A stretch of DNA of 64,000 bases from Branchiibius cervicis (GTDB lineage: Bacteria > Actinomycetota > Actinomycetes > Actinomycetales > Dermatophilaceae): NCBI RefSeq assembly GCF_042661605.1, contig NZ_JBHSWJ010000002.1, forward strand, positions 2,852,001-2,916,000. The letters are read 5' to 3'. A model generated the notes under the pieces. That model saw nothing but the letters and a program-made list of their open reading frames with translations. It did no database searches and had not been told where the DNA came from. Made by a program: the position numbers and the translations under genes. Every line of letters begins with the position of its first letter. The stretch's first letter is position 1. Shown here piece by piece: positions 26,606 through 35,204 of the stretch.

Positions 26606-27613
26606 TCAGGCGGCCCCGCGGCAGCTCCACGGCTTCAGGCCGAGCTGCGCGTAGAGGTTGTTGGCCACGGTGATCTGCTCCTCGCGGGAGGACTGGTTGG
26701 CGTTGTAGGAGAACGCCAACCCACCGCCGATGCGCCACGCGTCGTGAGTCATCATCAGACCGCCGTAGTAAGTACCGGTGCTGTTGCTGGCCACCAGACT
26801 CCAGCGTTGTCCCGACTCGCACCAGGCGATGCGGTCCCACATGGCCGCGCGGGCCAGGTTCAGCGGCGGGGTGCTCGTGCCACCACCGCCGGTAGTGGGC
26901 GGCGGAGGCGTTGTGGGCGGCGGGGTCGCCGACGTGCAGCCCAGGGCCTTCCAGGTCACCGGACCGACGACGCCGTCGGCCACCAGACCCTTGGCGGACT
27001 GGAAGGACTTGACGGCGGCCAGGGTCACCGGGCCGAACCAGCCGTCGGTCTCCAGCCCCAGGGCCTTCTGCAGGACTTTGACCGAGCTTCCGGTGGCGTT
27101 GTACCGCAGAGTCGAGCCGACCGAGCACGTGCGGCCGCCCTCTCGTGAGGTGCCGCCGCCGGTGGCGGGGAAGCCGCCGAGCGCCTTCCAGGTCAACGGG
27201 CCCACAACGCCGTCGACGACCAGATGCTTGGCGGACTGGAACGACTTGACCGCGGCCAGGGTCTTGGGCCCGAAGATGCCGTCGACGGTGAGACCGCCCA
27301 CGCGCTGCTGCACGGTCTTCACCAACGAGCCGGTCGAGCCGTAGCTCACGCTCACCACGGTGCTGCTGGTCGCGGCCTGCACCGAGGTGCTCACCCGGAC
27401 GCTGGCCTGAGCGGTGGCCGCCGGGTGCAGTGTCGCCGCATCGGCGGTACCGGCCGCCAGCAACGAGGCTCCGGCCGCCGTACCCGCTGTGGCGGGGATC
27501 GCCACCGCTGAGATGAGGCCCTTACCTGCCAGGTTGTTCAGCGTGTTCGGTCGGGGCCGTTGGTGCCGCGGCGCGGGCCGCCGGCGGGACGCTTCGAGCG
27601 TGGCGCTGGTCAT
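26606..27613 (-). CDS. Resuscitation-promoting factor-like protein with two peptidoglycan-binding domains
   Basis: The 335-residue secreted protein has an N-terminal hydrophobic export segment (LISAVAIPATAGTAAGASLLAAGTADAA), two PG_binding_1 domains (VDGIFGPKTLAAVKSFQSA and TDGWFGPVTLAAVKSFQSA), a Pro/Gly/Thr linker and a C-terminal Rpf/transglycosylase-like domain (AMWDRIAWCESGQRW, with the catalytic Glu). It probably cleaves peptidoglycan during growth resumption. It lies between ksgA and a second Rpf gene that has an almost identical Rpf domain. Confidence 0.9.
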   Translation of the reverse strand: MTSATLEASRRRPAPRHQRPRPNTLNNLAGKGLISAVAIPATAGTAAGASLLAAGTADAATLHPAATAQASVRVSTSVQAATSSTVVSVSYGSTGSLVKTVQQRVGGLTVDGIFGPKTLAAVKSFQSAKHLVVDGVVGPLTWKALGGFPATGGGTSREGGRTCSVGSTLRYNATGSSVKVLQKALGLETDGWFGPVTLAAVKSFQSAKGLVADGVVGPVTWKALGCTSATPPPTTPPPPTTGGGGTSTPPLNLARAAMWDRIAWCESGQRWSLVASNSTGTYYGGLMMTHDAWRIGGGLAFSYNANQSSREEQITVANNLYAQLGLKPWSCRGAA

Positions 27614-27783
27614 GATGCTCCCTGGTCGGTCATTCGTCAGTTCTCTCGGCGGGCTTCTCTCGTAGGACTATGACGCGCCTGTGACCGTTGCGAAAGATGG
27701 GAACCATGTGACTGGTGTGACTGACGTGACTTCGAAACCGCGCCCCGCCGCAGTGGCCGACCATAGGGGCGCACGTCGCGATC

Positions 27784-27866
27784 GGCGGAATTCCGCCTTA
27801 GTCCGAGATTTCGCACCGTTGAAACGACAACGATGTGATTTTCCGCGGAATCCCGCGGAAAATCAC
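27784..27866. promoter_or_regulatory. Palindromes upstream of the first Rpf gene
   Basis: GGCGGAATTCCGCC (27784-27797) is a perfect 14-bp palindrome. GTGATTTTCCGCGG (27835-27848) pairs exactly with 27853-27866 across a 4-base loop and contains CCGCGG-AATC-CCGCGG. The latter module recurs upstream of the second Rpf gene. It may be a shared operator; equally it could be a second terminator for the second Rpf gene. The rest of the 27614-27960 gap shows nothing more that I can name. Confidence 0.5.
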
Positions 27867-27901
27867 GCTCCCGATCGTCTCACCATTTGAGATTTGAAGA
27901 T

Positions 27902-27942
27902 GCGAAGGCCCTCGCACCCATGTCGGGTGCGAGGGCCTTCGC
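27902..27942 (-). terminator. 18-bp hairpin terminator after the second Rpf gene
   Basis: GCGAAGGCCCTCGCACCC (27902-27919) pairs perfectly with 27925-27942 across a 5-base loop, 18 bases after the stop codon of the G5-Rpf gene on the minus strand. The stem is long and GC-rich; TTCA-type bases follow instead of a T-run. Confidence 0.85.
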
Positions 27943-27960
27943 CCGGTGTGCTGCTACCGA

Positions 27961-28794
27961 TCAGGCAGCGCCGCGGCAGCTCCACGGCTTCAGACCGAGC
28001 TGAGCGTAGAGGCTGTTGGCCACGGTGATCTGCTCGGCGCGCGAGGCCTGGCTGGCAACCGACGCGAACTTCAGGCCGCCACCGATCCGCCATGCGTCGC
28101 GGGTCATCATCAAACCGCCGTAGTAGGTACCGGTGCTGTTCGAGGCCACCAGGTTCCAGCGCTGGCCGGACTCGCACCACGCGATGCGGTCCCACATGGC
28201 CGCGCGGGCCAGGTTCAGGCCGCCGCCGCTGGAGGAACCACCCGAGGTGGAACCGCTCGACGACGGAGCCGGTGCGGCCACGGCCTTCTTGGTGCCGATG
28301 GTGATGACCTTGTTGACCGGCGCCTTGAGGACGTCACGGTCGACCGTCTGGGACTTGACGACCTTGCCGCCGACCAGGGTCTGCTTGATGGTCAGCTTCG
28401 CCGAACCGATCCGACCGGCGGTGGTCACCTTGGCGGTGCCCTTGGCCATGGTCGAGTCGTACTTCTTCACGGTCGAGAAGCCGAGGGTCGTGGTGTCGGT
28501 CACGGTGCGCGTCGTGGTCGCGGGGCGGGCCTCGCTACGCGATGCCGGCTTGGTCGCCTTCTTGGTCGGCTTGACCGCCGGCTTGCTCGACGTCGTCGTC
28601 GACGGGGTCGAAGTGCTCGGGGCCGCCGAGGACGGCGCTGCGGCGGACGAGCTGCTGGTGGTGCTCGTGGACGGCTTCAGTTGCAGGTTCGCTGCGGAGT
28701 CCGAACCGCTCGTGCCACACGCGGCAAGCGCGGACGCAGCGATCAGGCTGGAAGCCGCCATGGTCATGCGGGCTGGGGTGATGCGAAAGGTCAC
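27961..28794 (-). CDS. Resuscitation-promoting factor-like lipoprotein with G5 domain (RpfB-like)
   Basis: The 277-residue protein starts at a GTG with GGAG upstream (VTFRITPARMTMAASS) and has a lipobox LAACG. A Ser/Thr/Pro-rich wall-spanning linker follows, then a G5 domain (KGTAKVTTAGRIGSAKLTIKQTLVGGK as its core) and a C-terminal Rpf domain with the WCESGQRW active-site region. The G5-Rpf order and the position between tatD and ksgA match RpfB of other actinobacteria, though the DUF348 repeats of RpfB are missing. It should act at the cell wall as a peptidoglycan hydrolase. Confidence 0.9.
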   Translation of the reverse strand: MTFRITPARMTMAASSLIAASALAACGTSGSDSAANLQLKPSTSTTSSSSAAAPSSAAPSTSTPSTTTSSKPAVKPTKKATKPASRSEARPATTTRTVTDTTTLGFSTVKKYDSTMAKGTAKVTTAGRIGSAKLTIKQTLVGGKVVKSQTVDRDVLKAPVNKVITIGTKKAVAAPAPSSSGSTSGGSSSGGGLNLARAAMWDRIAWCESGQRWNLVASNSTGTYYGGLMMTRDAWRIGGGLKFASVASQASRAEQITVANSLYAQLGLKPWSCRGAA

Positions 28795-29067
28795 GATTCT
28801 CCGATGTCGTACTTCCCCTCGGGCGGCGTGGATGACAGGCACACGATCACCCTCGGTGAAGGGTTTCGGCGCTTGTGGGACTGCTCTGACGACGGTGCGT
28901 CACGCGTCCCGACCCGTTTTCAGGTCCATCCGAGAAGGAGTCCGCTCTCGGGCTAACGACGTCTACCGTGAACGACGCAACCGGCGTTGGTCAAATTTGG
29001 ATAACGAAAGATAGTTCACATCTTGGCGTTGTAACGCTTTGCTGGTAAAAGCCCGACACCGATCCTG

Positions 29068-29083
29068 CCGCGGTATTCCGCGG
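29068..29083. promoter_or_regulatory. CCGCGG-N4-CCGCGG element upstream of the G5-Rpf gene
   Basis: CCGCGG-TATT-CCGCGG lies 274 bases before the GTG of the second Rpf gene, in the 28795-29162 intergenic stretch. The same arrangement (N4 AATC) is found 220 bases before the other Rpf gene. This gap also has an AT-richer section (28980-29040) that probably holds the promoter. I looked for a ydaO-type riboswitch, known for rpf genes, and could not recognise one. Confidence 0.45.
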
Positions 29084-29162
29084 ATCTCATCGCGAGGTGA
29101 GACGGCTGTAACACCGGTGATCACAATCACAACTTTGCGAACTCATAACGGTGAGACCGGCG

Positions 29163-30011
29163 TCACCAGGGGCCGTACACCGCCTCGCTGTTGACCGAGA
29201 GCGCCCGGCAGAGCGTGGGGACGTCCACGTTCAGCGTGCCGGCCATCGCCCGGACCGTGATCGGGATCAGGTACGGCGCGTTGCCGGCCCCGCGGTACGG
29301 CACCGGGGTCAGGTAGGGGGCATCGGTCTCTACCAGCAGGCGGTCCAGCGGGGTCACGGCCAGCGCATCTCGCAGGTTGCGGGCGTTCTTGAAGGTCACC
29401 GTGCCGGCGAAGGACAGGTAGTAGCCGCGTTCGACGCACTCGCGAGCCATCGACACGTCGCCGGAGAAGCAGTGCAGCACCGTTTTGTCGGGCGCGCCTT
29501 CCTCCGCGAGGATCCGCAGCACGTCGTCATGGGCGTCCCGGTCGTGGATCTGCAGCGCCTTGCCGGTCCGTTTGGCCAGGTCGATGTGCCAGCGGAACGA
29601 ATCCTGTTGTGCCGCAACGCCTTCCGGGCCGGTGCGGAAGTAGTCGAGGCCGGTCTCGCCGATCACCCGGATCCGGGGATGGGCCGCGAGCGCCTCGATC
29701 TCGGCCCAGGCGGACTCCAGATCGCCGGCCGCGGCGTGGCGAGGGGCCTCGTTGGGGTGGATGGCCACCCCGCCCAGCAACGCGGCGTACTGCTCGATCA
29801 TCCGGGTCGTGAACCGGGCACCGGACAGGTCGCAGCCGATCTGCACCAGGCGGTCCACGCCGACGGCGCGGGCGGCCGCGATCGCGCTGGCGACGTCCGG
29901 GGGCGCTGCTCCGTCACGGCCGATGTCGAGGTGGGTGTGGTTGTCCACCACCGGCAGCGGCAACGGCGTCGGCGGCTCCGGGGCCTCCCGCCGCGCTGAA
30001 TGGTGGGTCAT
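29163..30011 (-). CDS. tatD: TatD family metal-dependent hydrolase
   Basis: The 282-residue TIM-barrel hydrolase has the metal-binding DNHTHLD near the N-terminus, GVAIHPNEA, GETGLDYFR, the HDRDAHDD motif, LHCFSGD and VETDAPYLTPVPYRG, all typical of TatD DNases. The family has 3'-5' exonuclease activity on DNA. The ATG overlaps the metG stop, and the gene is followed by the Rpf genes: the conserved actinobacterial metG-tatD-rpf-ksgA-ispE order. Confidence 0.95.
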   Translation of the reverse strand: MTHHSARREAPEPPTPLPLPVVDNHTHLDIGRDGAAPPDVASAIAAARAVGVDRLVQIGCDLSGARFTTRMIEQYAALLGGVAIHPNEAPRHAAAGDLESAWAEIEALAAHPRIRVIGETGLDYFRTGPEGVAAQQDSFRWHIDLAKRTGKALQIHDRDAHDDVLRILAEEGAPDKTVLHCFSGDVSMARECVERGYYLSFAGTVTFKNARNLRDALAVTPLDRLLVETDAPYLTPVPYRGAGNAPYLIPITVRAMAGTLNVDVPTLCRALSVNSEAVYGPW

Positions 30012-31794
30012 GACCGGCCCAGCCGGGCGATCTCCTCATCCACGACGGACGGGTCGAGCTTGGTGAACACGGGCGCGGGCTTGCCGATCGGCGTACCGGG
30101 CACGACCGGCACTGACGCCCAGCGCGGGGTGGCCGAGTAGGACCCGGTGATCACCGGGTAGCTGCGGGCATCGTCGTCCAGGTCGCGGACCTGCTCCAGG
30201 CGCGGCATCGGCATGAACTCCTGCGTCGCTCCGAGCACCCGGGCAACCCGGTTGGCAGCGTGCGGCAGGAACGGCGCCAGCATCGTGTTCAGATCCGACA
30301 CCGACTGGGCCAGCGTGTGCAGGATGGTGGCCAGTCGCTCCCGCTGGTCCTCGGACTTCAGCTTGAAGGGCTCGGTCTCCGAGACGTAGGCGTTGGTCAG
30401 GCGGACCAAGCGCATCGCCTCGGCGAGGGCCGCCTTCTGGCGGTGCCGCGCGATGAGCTCGCCGACCGTGCCGAAGCCCTCGGAGATCTCCGACAGCAGT
30501 TCCTTGTCGACCGGCTCCGGTTCACCTGGCTCGGGGATCTGCCCGAACGACTTGTTGATCATCGTGGCGGTGCGGTTGACCAGGTTGCCCCAGCCGGCCA
30601 CCAGTTCGGAGTTGTTGCGCTGCACGAACTCGGCCCAGGTGAAGTCGGCGTCGGCGGTCTCCGGCCCGCGGCGCTGATGAAGTAGCGCAACGGGTCGGGT
30701 CCGTAACGCGCGATCACGTCCTGCACGTAGATCACGTGACCGCGGGAGGTGGAGAACTGCTTGCCCTCCATCGTCATGAATTCCGAGGCGACCACCTGGG
30801 TCGGCAGGTCCAGGACGCCGTACTCCCCCGGGGTTCCGCCCTTGGCGCCGGCGCCGGCGTAGCCGAGGAGTTCCGCGGGCCAGATCTGCGCGTGGAAGGT
30901 GATGTTGTCCTTGCCCTGGAAGTAATAGGAGACGGCCTCGGGGTCGTTCCACCACTCGCGCCAGCGCTCGGGCTCGCCGAGGCGACGCGCCCACTCGATC
31001 GAGGCGGACAGATAGCCGATCACCGCGTCGAACCACACGTACAGCCGCTTGCCCTCCCAGCCGGGCAGCGGCACCGGGATCCCCCAGTCGATATCGCGGG
31101 TCATCGCGCGCGGCTTCATGTCGTTGGCGATGTTCTTGGCGAAGTTGATGACCCCGGGGCGCCAGTCACCGCGCTCGTCGACGGCGGCCAGCCATTCCTG
31201 CAGCGCGTCGGCGAGCGCCGGCAGGTCGAGGAAGAAGTGCTGGGTCTCGACGAATTCGGGGGTCTCCCCGTTGATCTTGGAGCGCGGATTGATCAGATCG
31301 GAAGGGTCCAGCTGGTTGCCGCAGTTGTCGCACTGGTCGCCCCGGGCTTCGGGGAATCCGCAGATGGGACAGGTGCCTTCGAGGTAGCGGTCGGGCAACG
31401 TGCGGCCCGTTGACGGGCTGATCGCCGAGGTCGTGGTCTGCTCGACCAGGTAGCCGTTGGCGTGAATCGTGCGGAACATCTCCTGCACCACGGCGTAGTG
31501 GTTGCGCGTCGTGGTGCGGGTGAACAGGTCGTAGGACAGGCCGAGATCGACCAGATCCTGGGCGATGACCGCGTTGTACTTGTCGACGACCTCCTGCACG
31601 CTGACGCCCTCCTGATCGGCCAGGACCAGGATCGGGGTGCCGTGCTCGTCGGTGCCGGAGACCATGAGTACGTCGTGCCCCGCCATCCGCATGTACCGGC
31701 TGAACACATCGGAGGGCACACCGAAACCGGCGACGTGGCCGATATGGCGTGGCCCGTTGGTGTACGGCCAAGCGACAGCGGAGAGAACCTTCAC
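30008..31794 (-). pseudogene. metG: Methionyl-tRNA synthetase, frameshifted
   Basis: MetRS charges tRNA-Met and should be essential. The start (GTG, VKVLSAVAWPYTNGPRHIGHVAG) has the HIGH motif; a zinc knuckle CPICGFPEARGDQCDNCG and the KMSKS equivalent FSTSRG follow. The frame breaks after YFISAAG at the run 30665-30667, and the remaining part (ETADADFTWAEFVQRNNSELV to IARLGRS) is one base out. Restoring one base gives a normal enzyme of about 595 residues. TAGAAT lies 7 bases before the GTG, so it is probably leaderless. A sequence error is by far the simplest explanation. Confidence 0.92.
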
Positions 31795-31848
31795 ACGCTG
31801 AATTCTAGGCGTTCGCGTGCAACGCTCCTGACCTGCAATTCTTGGAGC

Positions 31849-32448
31849 ATGTTCGCGTTGCTCACCGGTTTGGGCCTGACGGCAGCCGCCGGGCTCAACG
31901 CCTACATCCCCTTCCTGATCGTCGGTCTGCTCGACCGGTTCACCACGGTCATCGATCTGCCCGCGGACTACTCGTGGATCGGATCCTGGTGGGCGATCGG
32001 CATCGCGACGCTGCTGTTGATCTCCGAAGTCGTCCTGGACAAGATCCCCGCGGTCGACAGTGTCAACGACATGGCCGGCACGATCATCCGGCCGTTGACC
32101 GGCGGCGTGATCGGCGCAGGCGTGCAGGCGTCGTCGCAACTGGACCACTCCCAGTTCATGCAGGAACACTCCTGGATCGGTTTCGTCGGCGGCCTCGTCA
32201 TCGCCGGGATCATGCACAGCGGCAAGACCGCCGTGCGCCCGGTGGCGAACGTGTCGACCGGCGGCATCGCGGCCCCCGTCCTGTCGGTGACCGAGGACCT
32301 GTCGTCGCTGCTGCTGAGCCTCGCTGCGGTTTTCATCCCGATCTTGGTGGTGGTGATCCTGGCGCTGATGGCCTGGGCGGGGTACGTCCTGGTCCGCCGG
32401 ATCCGCCGGTTCACCCGAAGATCGCGTCATGCCGAAACTCTCGCCTAG
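31849..32448 (+). CDS. DUF4126 family integral membrane protein
   Basis: The 199-residue protein has four to five hydrophobic helices and the family-like start LTGLGLTAAAGLNAYIPFLIVGLLDR, with DKIPAVDSVND and HSGKTAVRPVANVSTGG further on. DUF4126 proteins have no known function. It is divergent from metG, with a 54-base gap that must hold both promoters. A GGAG sits next to the ATG. It overlaps the next gene by 20 bases. Confidence 0.85.
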   Translation: MFALLTGLGLTAAAGLNAYIPFLIVGLLDRFTTVIDLPADYSWIGSWWAIGIATLLLISEVVLDKIPAVDSVNDMAGTIIRPLTGGVIGAGVQASSQLDHSQFMQEHSWIGFVGGLVIAGIMHSGKTAVRPVANVSTGGIAAPVLSVTEDLSSLLLSLAAVFIPILVVVILALMAWAGYVLVRRIRRFTRRSRHAETLA

Positions 32449-32764
32449 GTCGCTGCTGCCGGCCCTGGTGCTCCTTCTGCTCCTGGTGGGCGTACTGGTG
32501 TGGCGACAGGTCCATCAGACGCCCCAGGTGACGACCCGCGCGATGGCGGCGGGGACCGTGTTGTCGGCGACCCGGTCCGGTGCCGATGTGCAACTCACCG
32601 TCGAGTACGTCGCGAGCGGGCGTCAGCTGCAAACCACCGGAACGGTGCCAGCGGCCGAGTTCTCACATCAGGGAAAGATCGTCTGGGTCTGCTTCAATCC
32701 CGCGTCGGCGTCCGAGACGGTGCTGCGGTTGCCGATGGACCCGCTGTGCGCGAACGGCGGCTGA
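32429..32764 (+). CDS. Small membrane-anchored hypothetical protein
   Basis: The 111-residue protein has one N-terminal hydrophobic segment (LLPALVLLLLLVGVLVW) followed by a soluble beta-rich domain (GADVQLTVEYVASGRQLQTTG, KIVWVCFNPASASETVLRL). It is probably anchored in the membrane with the domain outside. It overlaps the DUF4126 gene by 20 bases and is likely co-expressed. I do not recognise a family. Confidence 0.7.
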   Translation: MPKLSPRSLLPALVLLLLLVGVLVWRQVHQTPQVTTRAMAAGTVLSATRSGADVQLTVEYVASGRQLQTTGTVPAAEFSHQGKIVWVCFNPASASETVLRLPMDPLCANGG

Positions 32765-32771
32765 GCCCTGT

Positions 32772-32853
32772 GGGTCGAGAGTCCCTGTGTTGTCAGCACC
32801 CCGGCCACATCGCCCCTCCCGCCGGGTCGAGAGTCCCTGAATTGTCGACACCC
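32772..32853. repeat. Two copies of a 30-bp intergenic repeat
   Basis: Positions 32772-32801 and 32824-32853 match at 26 of 30 bases (both begin GGGTCGAGAGTCCCTG and end CACCC), with starts 52 bases apart. The second copy has GTCGA near the start and TGTCGAC near the end, giving partial dyad symmetry. They lie between convergent genes, as REP-like elements or bidirectional terminators do. Confidence 0.7.
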
Positions 32854-32897
32854 TGGTGAGCGCCGCCGTACCCGTCTGATCAGCGCGTTCGGCCTGC

Positions 32898-34325
32898 TCA
32901 CCCGCACTCAGCCAGCCGCACCGGGGTGGGATCCAGGTAGCGAATCGCCACGATGTCGCCACGACCGGCGGTCAGCACCGTCACGTCCCGGCGCGCGGTC
33001 GCCTCATCGAAGAGGGCATCGCGTTGGCAGCCGGACACCTCGTCCAGCGGCCCCCGGTCCCTGGCGAACACCAGGTAGCGCACCGCCGGCGCCGACCCGA
33101 TCGACCACACCTGATCATGGGTGGCGACCAGGTACGCGCCGGTGGTGTTGCTGGCCGCGATCGGCGCATCCCGCGCAATCCGCTCGCTCATCTCCTGCAG
33201 GTCGCGATACCGCTGCGCGGGGACGATCGCATGCCATGGCGCGGCGGCCACCTCGACCAGTTGGGTGACGCCGAGCCCGACGCTGATGGCCGCACCGGTG
33301 ACGGCAGCCACTGCGACACCCGAACTTGTGGAACGCGATCCACCCGAAACGGCCGCCGCGGGGTGAATTCCGTTCCAGAAGTGGCGGTAGGAGGGTGCCC
33401 CGCTCAGGGCGTGGGCGGCGGCGATCAGCGCAATCGGCACCAGGATCACGTCGTAGTGGGTGTCCAGCCGCCAGTACGACGGGTTGTTGCCGACCATCCG
33501 CCACGCCAGGGTCGGGACGGCCAGGACTGCTACGGGAGAACGCAGTCCGACGAAGAGTGCGGTGGCGGCGAACAACGCCAGCGGCGCCAATCGCCACCAC
33601 GACCACCCGGTGTCGACCTGCTGACCCAGCGGCGTACTGCCGGATCCGCCGAAGAAGACGCCGTAGCCCGAACCTCCCCCGACAAGCCGCAACACCACCG
33701 TCGCAGCCACCAGGCCGGCCACGCCGACACCGGCCAGCAGCACCGGCCGTCGCCACCCGTCCCGCTGCAGCAGCCACCACGCAGCCGCGGCCGCGATCAC
33801 CGTCAGCCCCAGATCCTCCTTCACCAGGACCAGGACGACCGCTGCTCCGACGGCGAGGCGGAAGCGGCCGCAGACCAGAGCCGACGCCAACAGCGCGACG
33901 ATGGGCGCGGCGTACGCCACCTCGTGGAAATCGAACAGGTCCGCCGCGACGGTGCCCCGGGCCAGCAGCCCGATCGCGAAGAGCACCAAGGCGATTCGAC
34001 CGCCCACCAACCTCCGGGCCACCCACCACACGATCACCATGGCGGCGCCGATCAGGATCGCCTGCACGATCAGCAGCACACGGGGGTCGGGCCAGATGCG
34101 CCACCACAGACCGTTCAGCGCCAGGATCGGACTGAAGTGGTCGCCGAGCAGATCCAGCCCGCGGATGTCCGAGTGCGGCCAGTGGCCCCGGGACCAGGAC
34201 TTGGCCGACTGGCTGAAAATCCCCAGATCGTACGACGTGGCCAGACCGGCGTTGTACCTCGCGACGGACCACATCGCCAACCAGAGACTGGCGACCAGCC
34301 ACAACACCGCCGCCCGACGTCTCAC
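32898..34325 (-). CDS. DUF2079 family polytopic membrane protein
   Basis: The 475-residue protein has about ten membrane helices and the N-terminal periplasmic-loop motif SYDLGIFSQSAKSWSRG plus DLLGDHFSPILALNG, typical of DUF2079, a GT-C glycosyltransferase-like family of unknown substrate. VLVKEDLGLTV and YDVILVPIALIAA occur in the later helices. The GTG start overlaps the rsmI stop (GTGA), so the two form an operon; an upstream extension of the frame would lie within rsmI. Confidence 0.85.
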   Translation of the reverse strand: MRRRAAVLWLVASLWLAMWSVARYNAGLATSYDLGIFSQSAKSWSRGHWPHSDIRGLDLLGDHFSPILALNGLWWRIWPDPRVLLIVQAILIGAAMVIVWWVARRLVGGRIALVLFAIGLLARGTVAADLFDFHEVAYAAPIVALLASALVCGRFRLAVGAAVVLVLVKEDLGLTVIAAAAAWWLLQRDGWRRPVLLAGVGVAGLVAATVVLRLVGGGSGYGVFFGGSGSTPLGQQVDTGWSWWRLAPLALFAATALFVGLRSPVAVLAVPTLAWRMVGNNPSYWRLDTHYDVILVPIALIAAAHALSGAPSYRHFWNGIHPAAAVSGGSRSTSSGVAVAAVTGAAISVGLGVTQLVEVAAAPWHAIVPAQRYRDLQEMSERIARDAPIAASNTTGAYLVATHDQVWSIGSAPAVRYLVFARDRGPLDEVSGCQRDALFDEATARRDVTVLTAGRGDIVAIRYLDPTPVRLAECG

Positions 34326-35152
34326 CGTGCGGCGACCGCCGCGTCGTACAGCGCCTTCTTGGAAAGGCCCGTGGCAGAAGCGATGTCGGCGCACACGTCC
34401 TTCAACCGTTCGCCGGATGCGGCCCGGGTGAGCACCTTCGGCAGCACCTCCTCGACGCTCACAGAAGCACCCCGTGCTCCCGCGACGACCACCGTGATCT
34501 CACCGCGAGCGCCCTCGAGCGCCCAGTCGGCCAACTCGGCCAGTCCGCCGCGGCGTACCTCCTCGTAGGTCTTGGTCAGTTCACGGCACACCGCCGCTGG
34601 GCGTTGCGCGCCGAACGCGTCGGCCACCGCGGTGAGCATCTCGGACAACCGGTGCGGCGCCTCGAAGAACACCATCGTGCGCGGTTCGGCGGCAAGGGTC
34701 GCCAGATGCCGGGCCCGCTCACCCGGTTTGCGGGGCAGGAAGCCCTCGAAGCAGAAGCGGTCGGTCGGCAGGCCGGATACCGCGAGCGCCATCAGGACCG
34801 CGGACGGGCCGGGCACGCAGGTGACCCGCACTCCCGCGGCGATGGCCGCGGTCACCAGGCGGTAGCCGGGATCGGAGACCGACGGCATCCCGGCGTCGGT
34901 GACCAGCAGCACGCTCTCCCCCGAGGTCAGTCGCTCGACAAGTTCCGGGGTGCGGGCCCGCTCGTTGTGCTCGTGATAGCTGAGCACCCGGCCATGAGGG
35001 GACACCCCGAGCTGGTCGGCGAGGCGATGCAACCGCCGGGTGTCCTCGGCCGCGACCACGTCCGCCCGGCCGAGCCAGGACACCAGGCGGGGCGGGGCGT
35101 CACGGGGGTCACCGATCGGCGTACCCGCAAGCACCAGGAGACCGTCCGACAT
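34322..35152 (-). CDS. rsmI: 16S rRNA (cytidine(1402)-2'-O)-methyltransferase
   Basis: RsmI methylates the 2'-OH of C1402 in the ribosomal P site. The 276-residue tetrapyrrole-methylase-fold protein has VLAGTPIGDPRDAPPR, AAEDTRRLHRL, TDAGMPSVSDPGYRLV, CVPGPSAVLMALAVSG and the FEGFLPRKPGER segment, all diagnostic. The C-terminal HTH-like tail (ADIASATGLSKKALYDAAV) is also typical. It is divergent from pmt, the usual actinobacterial neighbour. Confidence 0.96.
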   Translation of the reverse strand: MSDGLLVLAGTPIGDPRDAPPRLVSWLGRADVVAAEDTRRLHRLADQLGVSPHGRVLSYHEHNERARTPELVERLTSGESVLLVTDAGMPSVSDPGYRLVTAAIAAGVRVTCVPGPSAVLMALAVSGLPTDRFCFEGFLPRKPGERARHLATLAAEPRTMVFFEAPHRLSEMLTAVADAFGAQRPAAVCRELTKTYEEVRRGGLAELADWALEGARGEITVVVAGARGASVSVEEVLPKVLTRAASGERLKDVCADIASATGLSKKALYDAAVAAR

Positions 35153-35204
35153 GGCGCTAGCGTTGCACGGACCGCACCGAGACGGCTCGGTTACCCTGTC
35201 GCGA

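Noticed and set aside
28795..29162. A c-di-AMP (ydaO-type) riboswitch before the G5-Rpf gene, as known for rpf genes in actinobacteria
   Set aside because: The long leader is suggestive, but I could not find the conserved GGGGGAACC-like and GGGTGAAT blocks in a matching arrangement.
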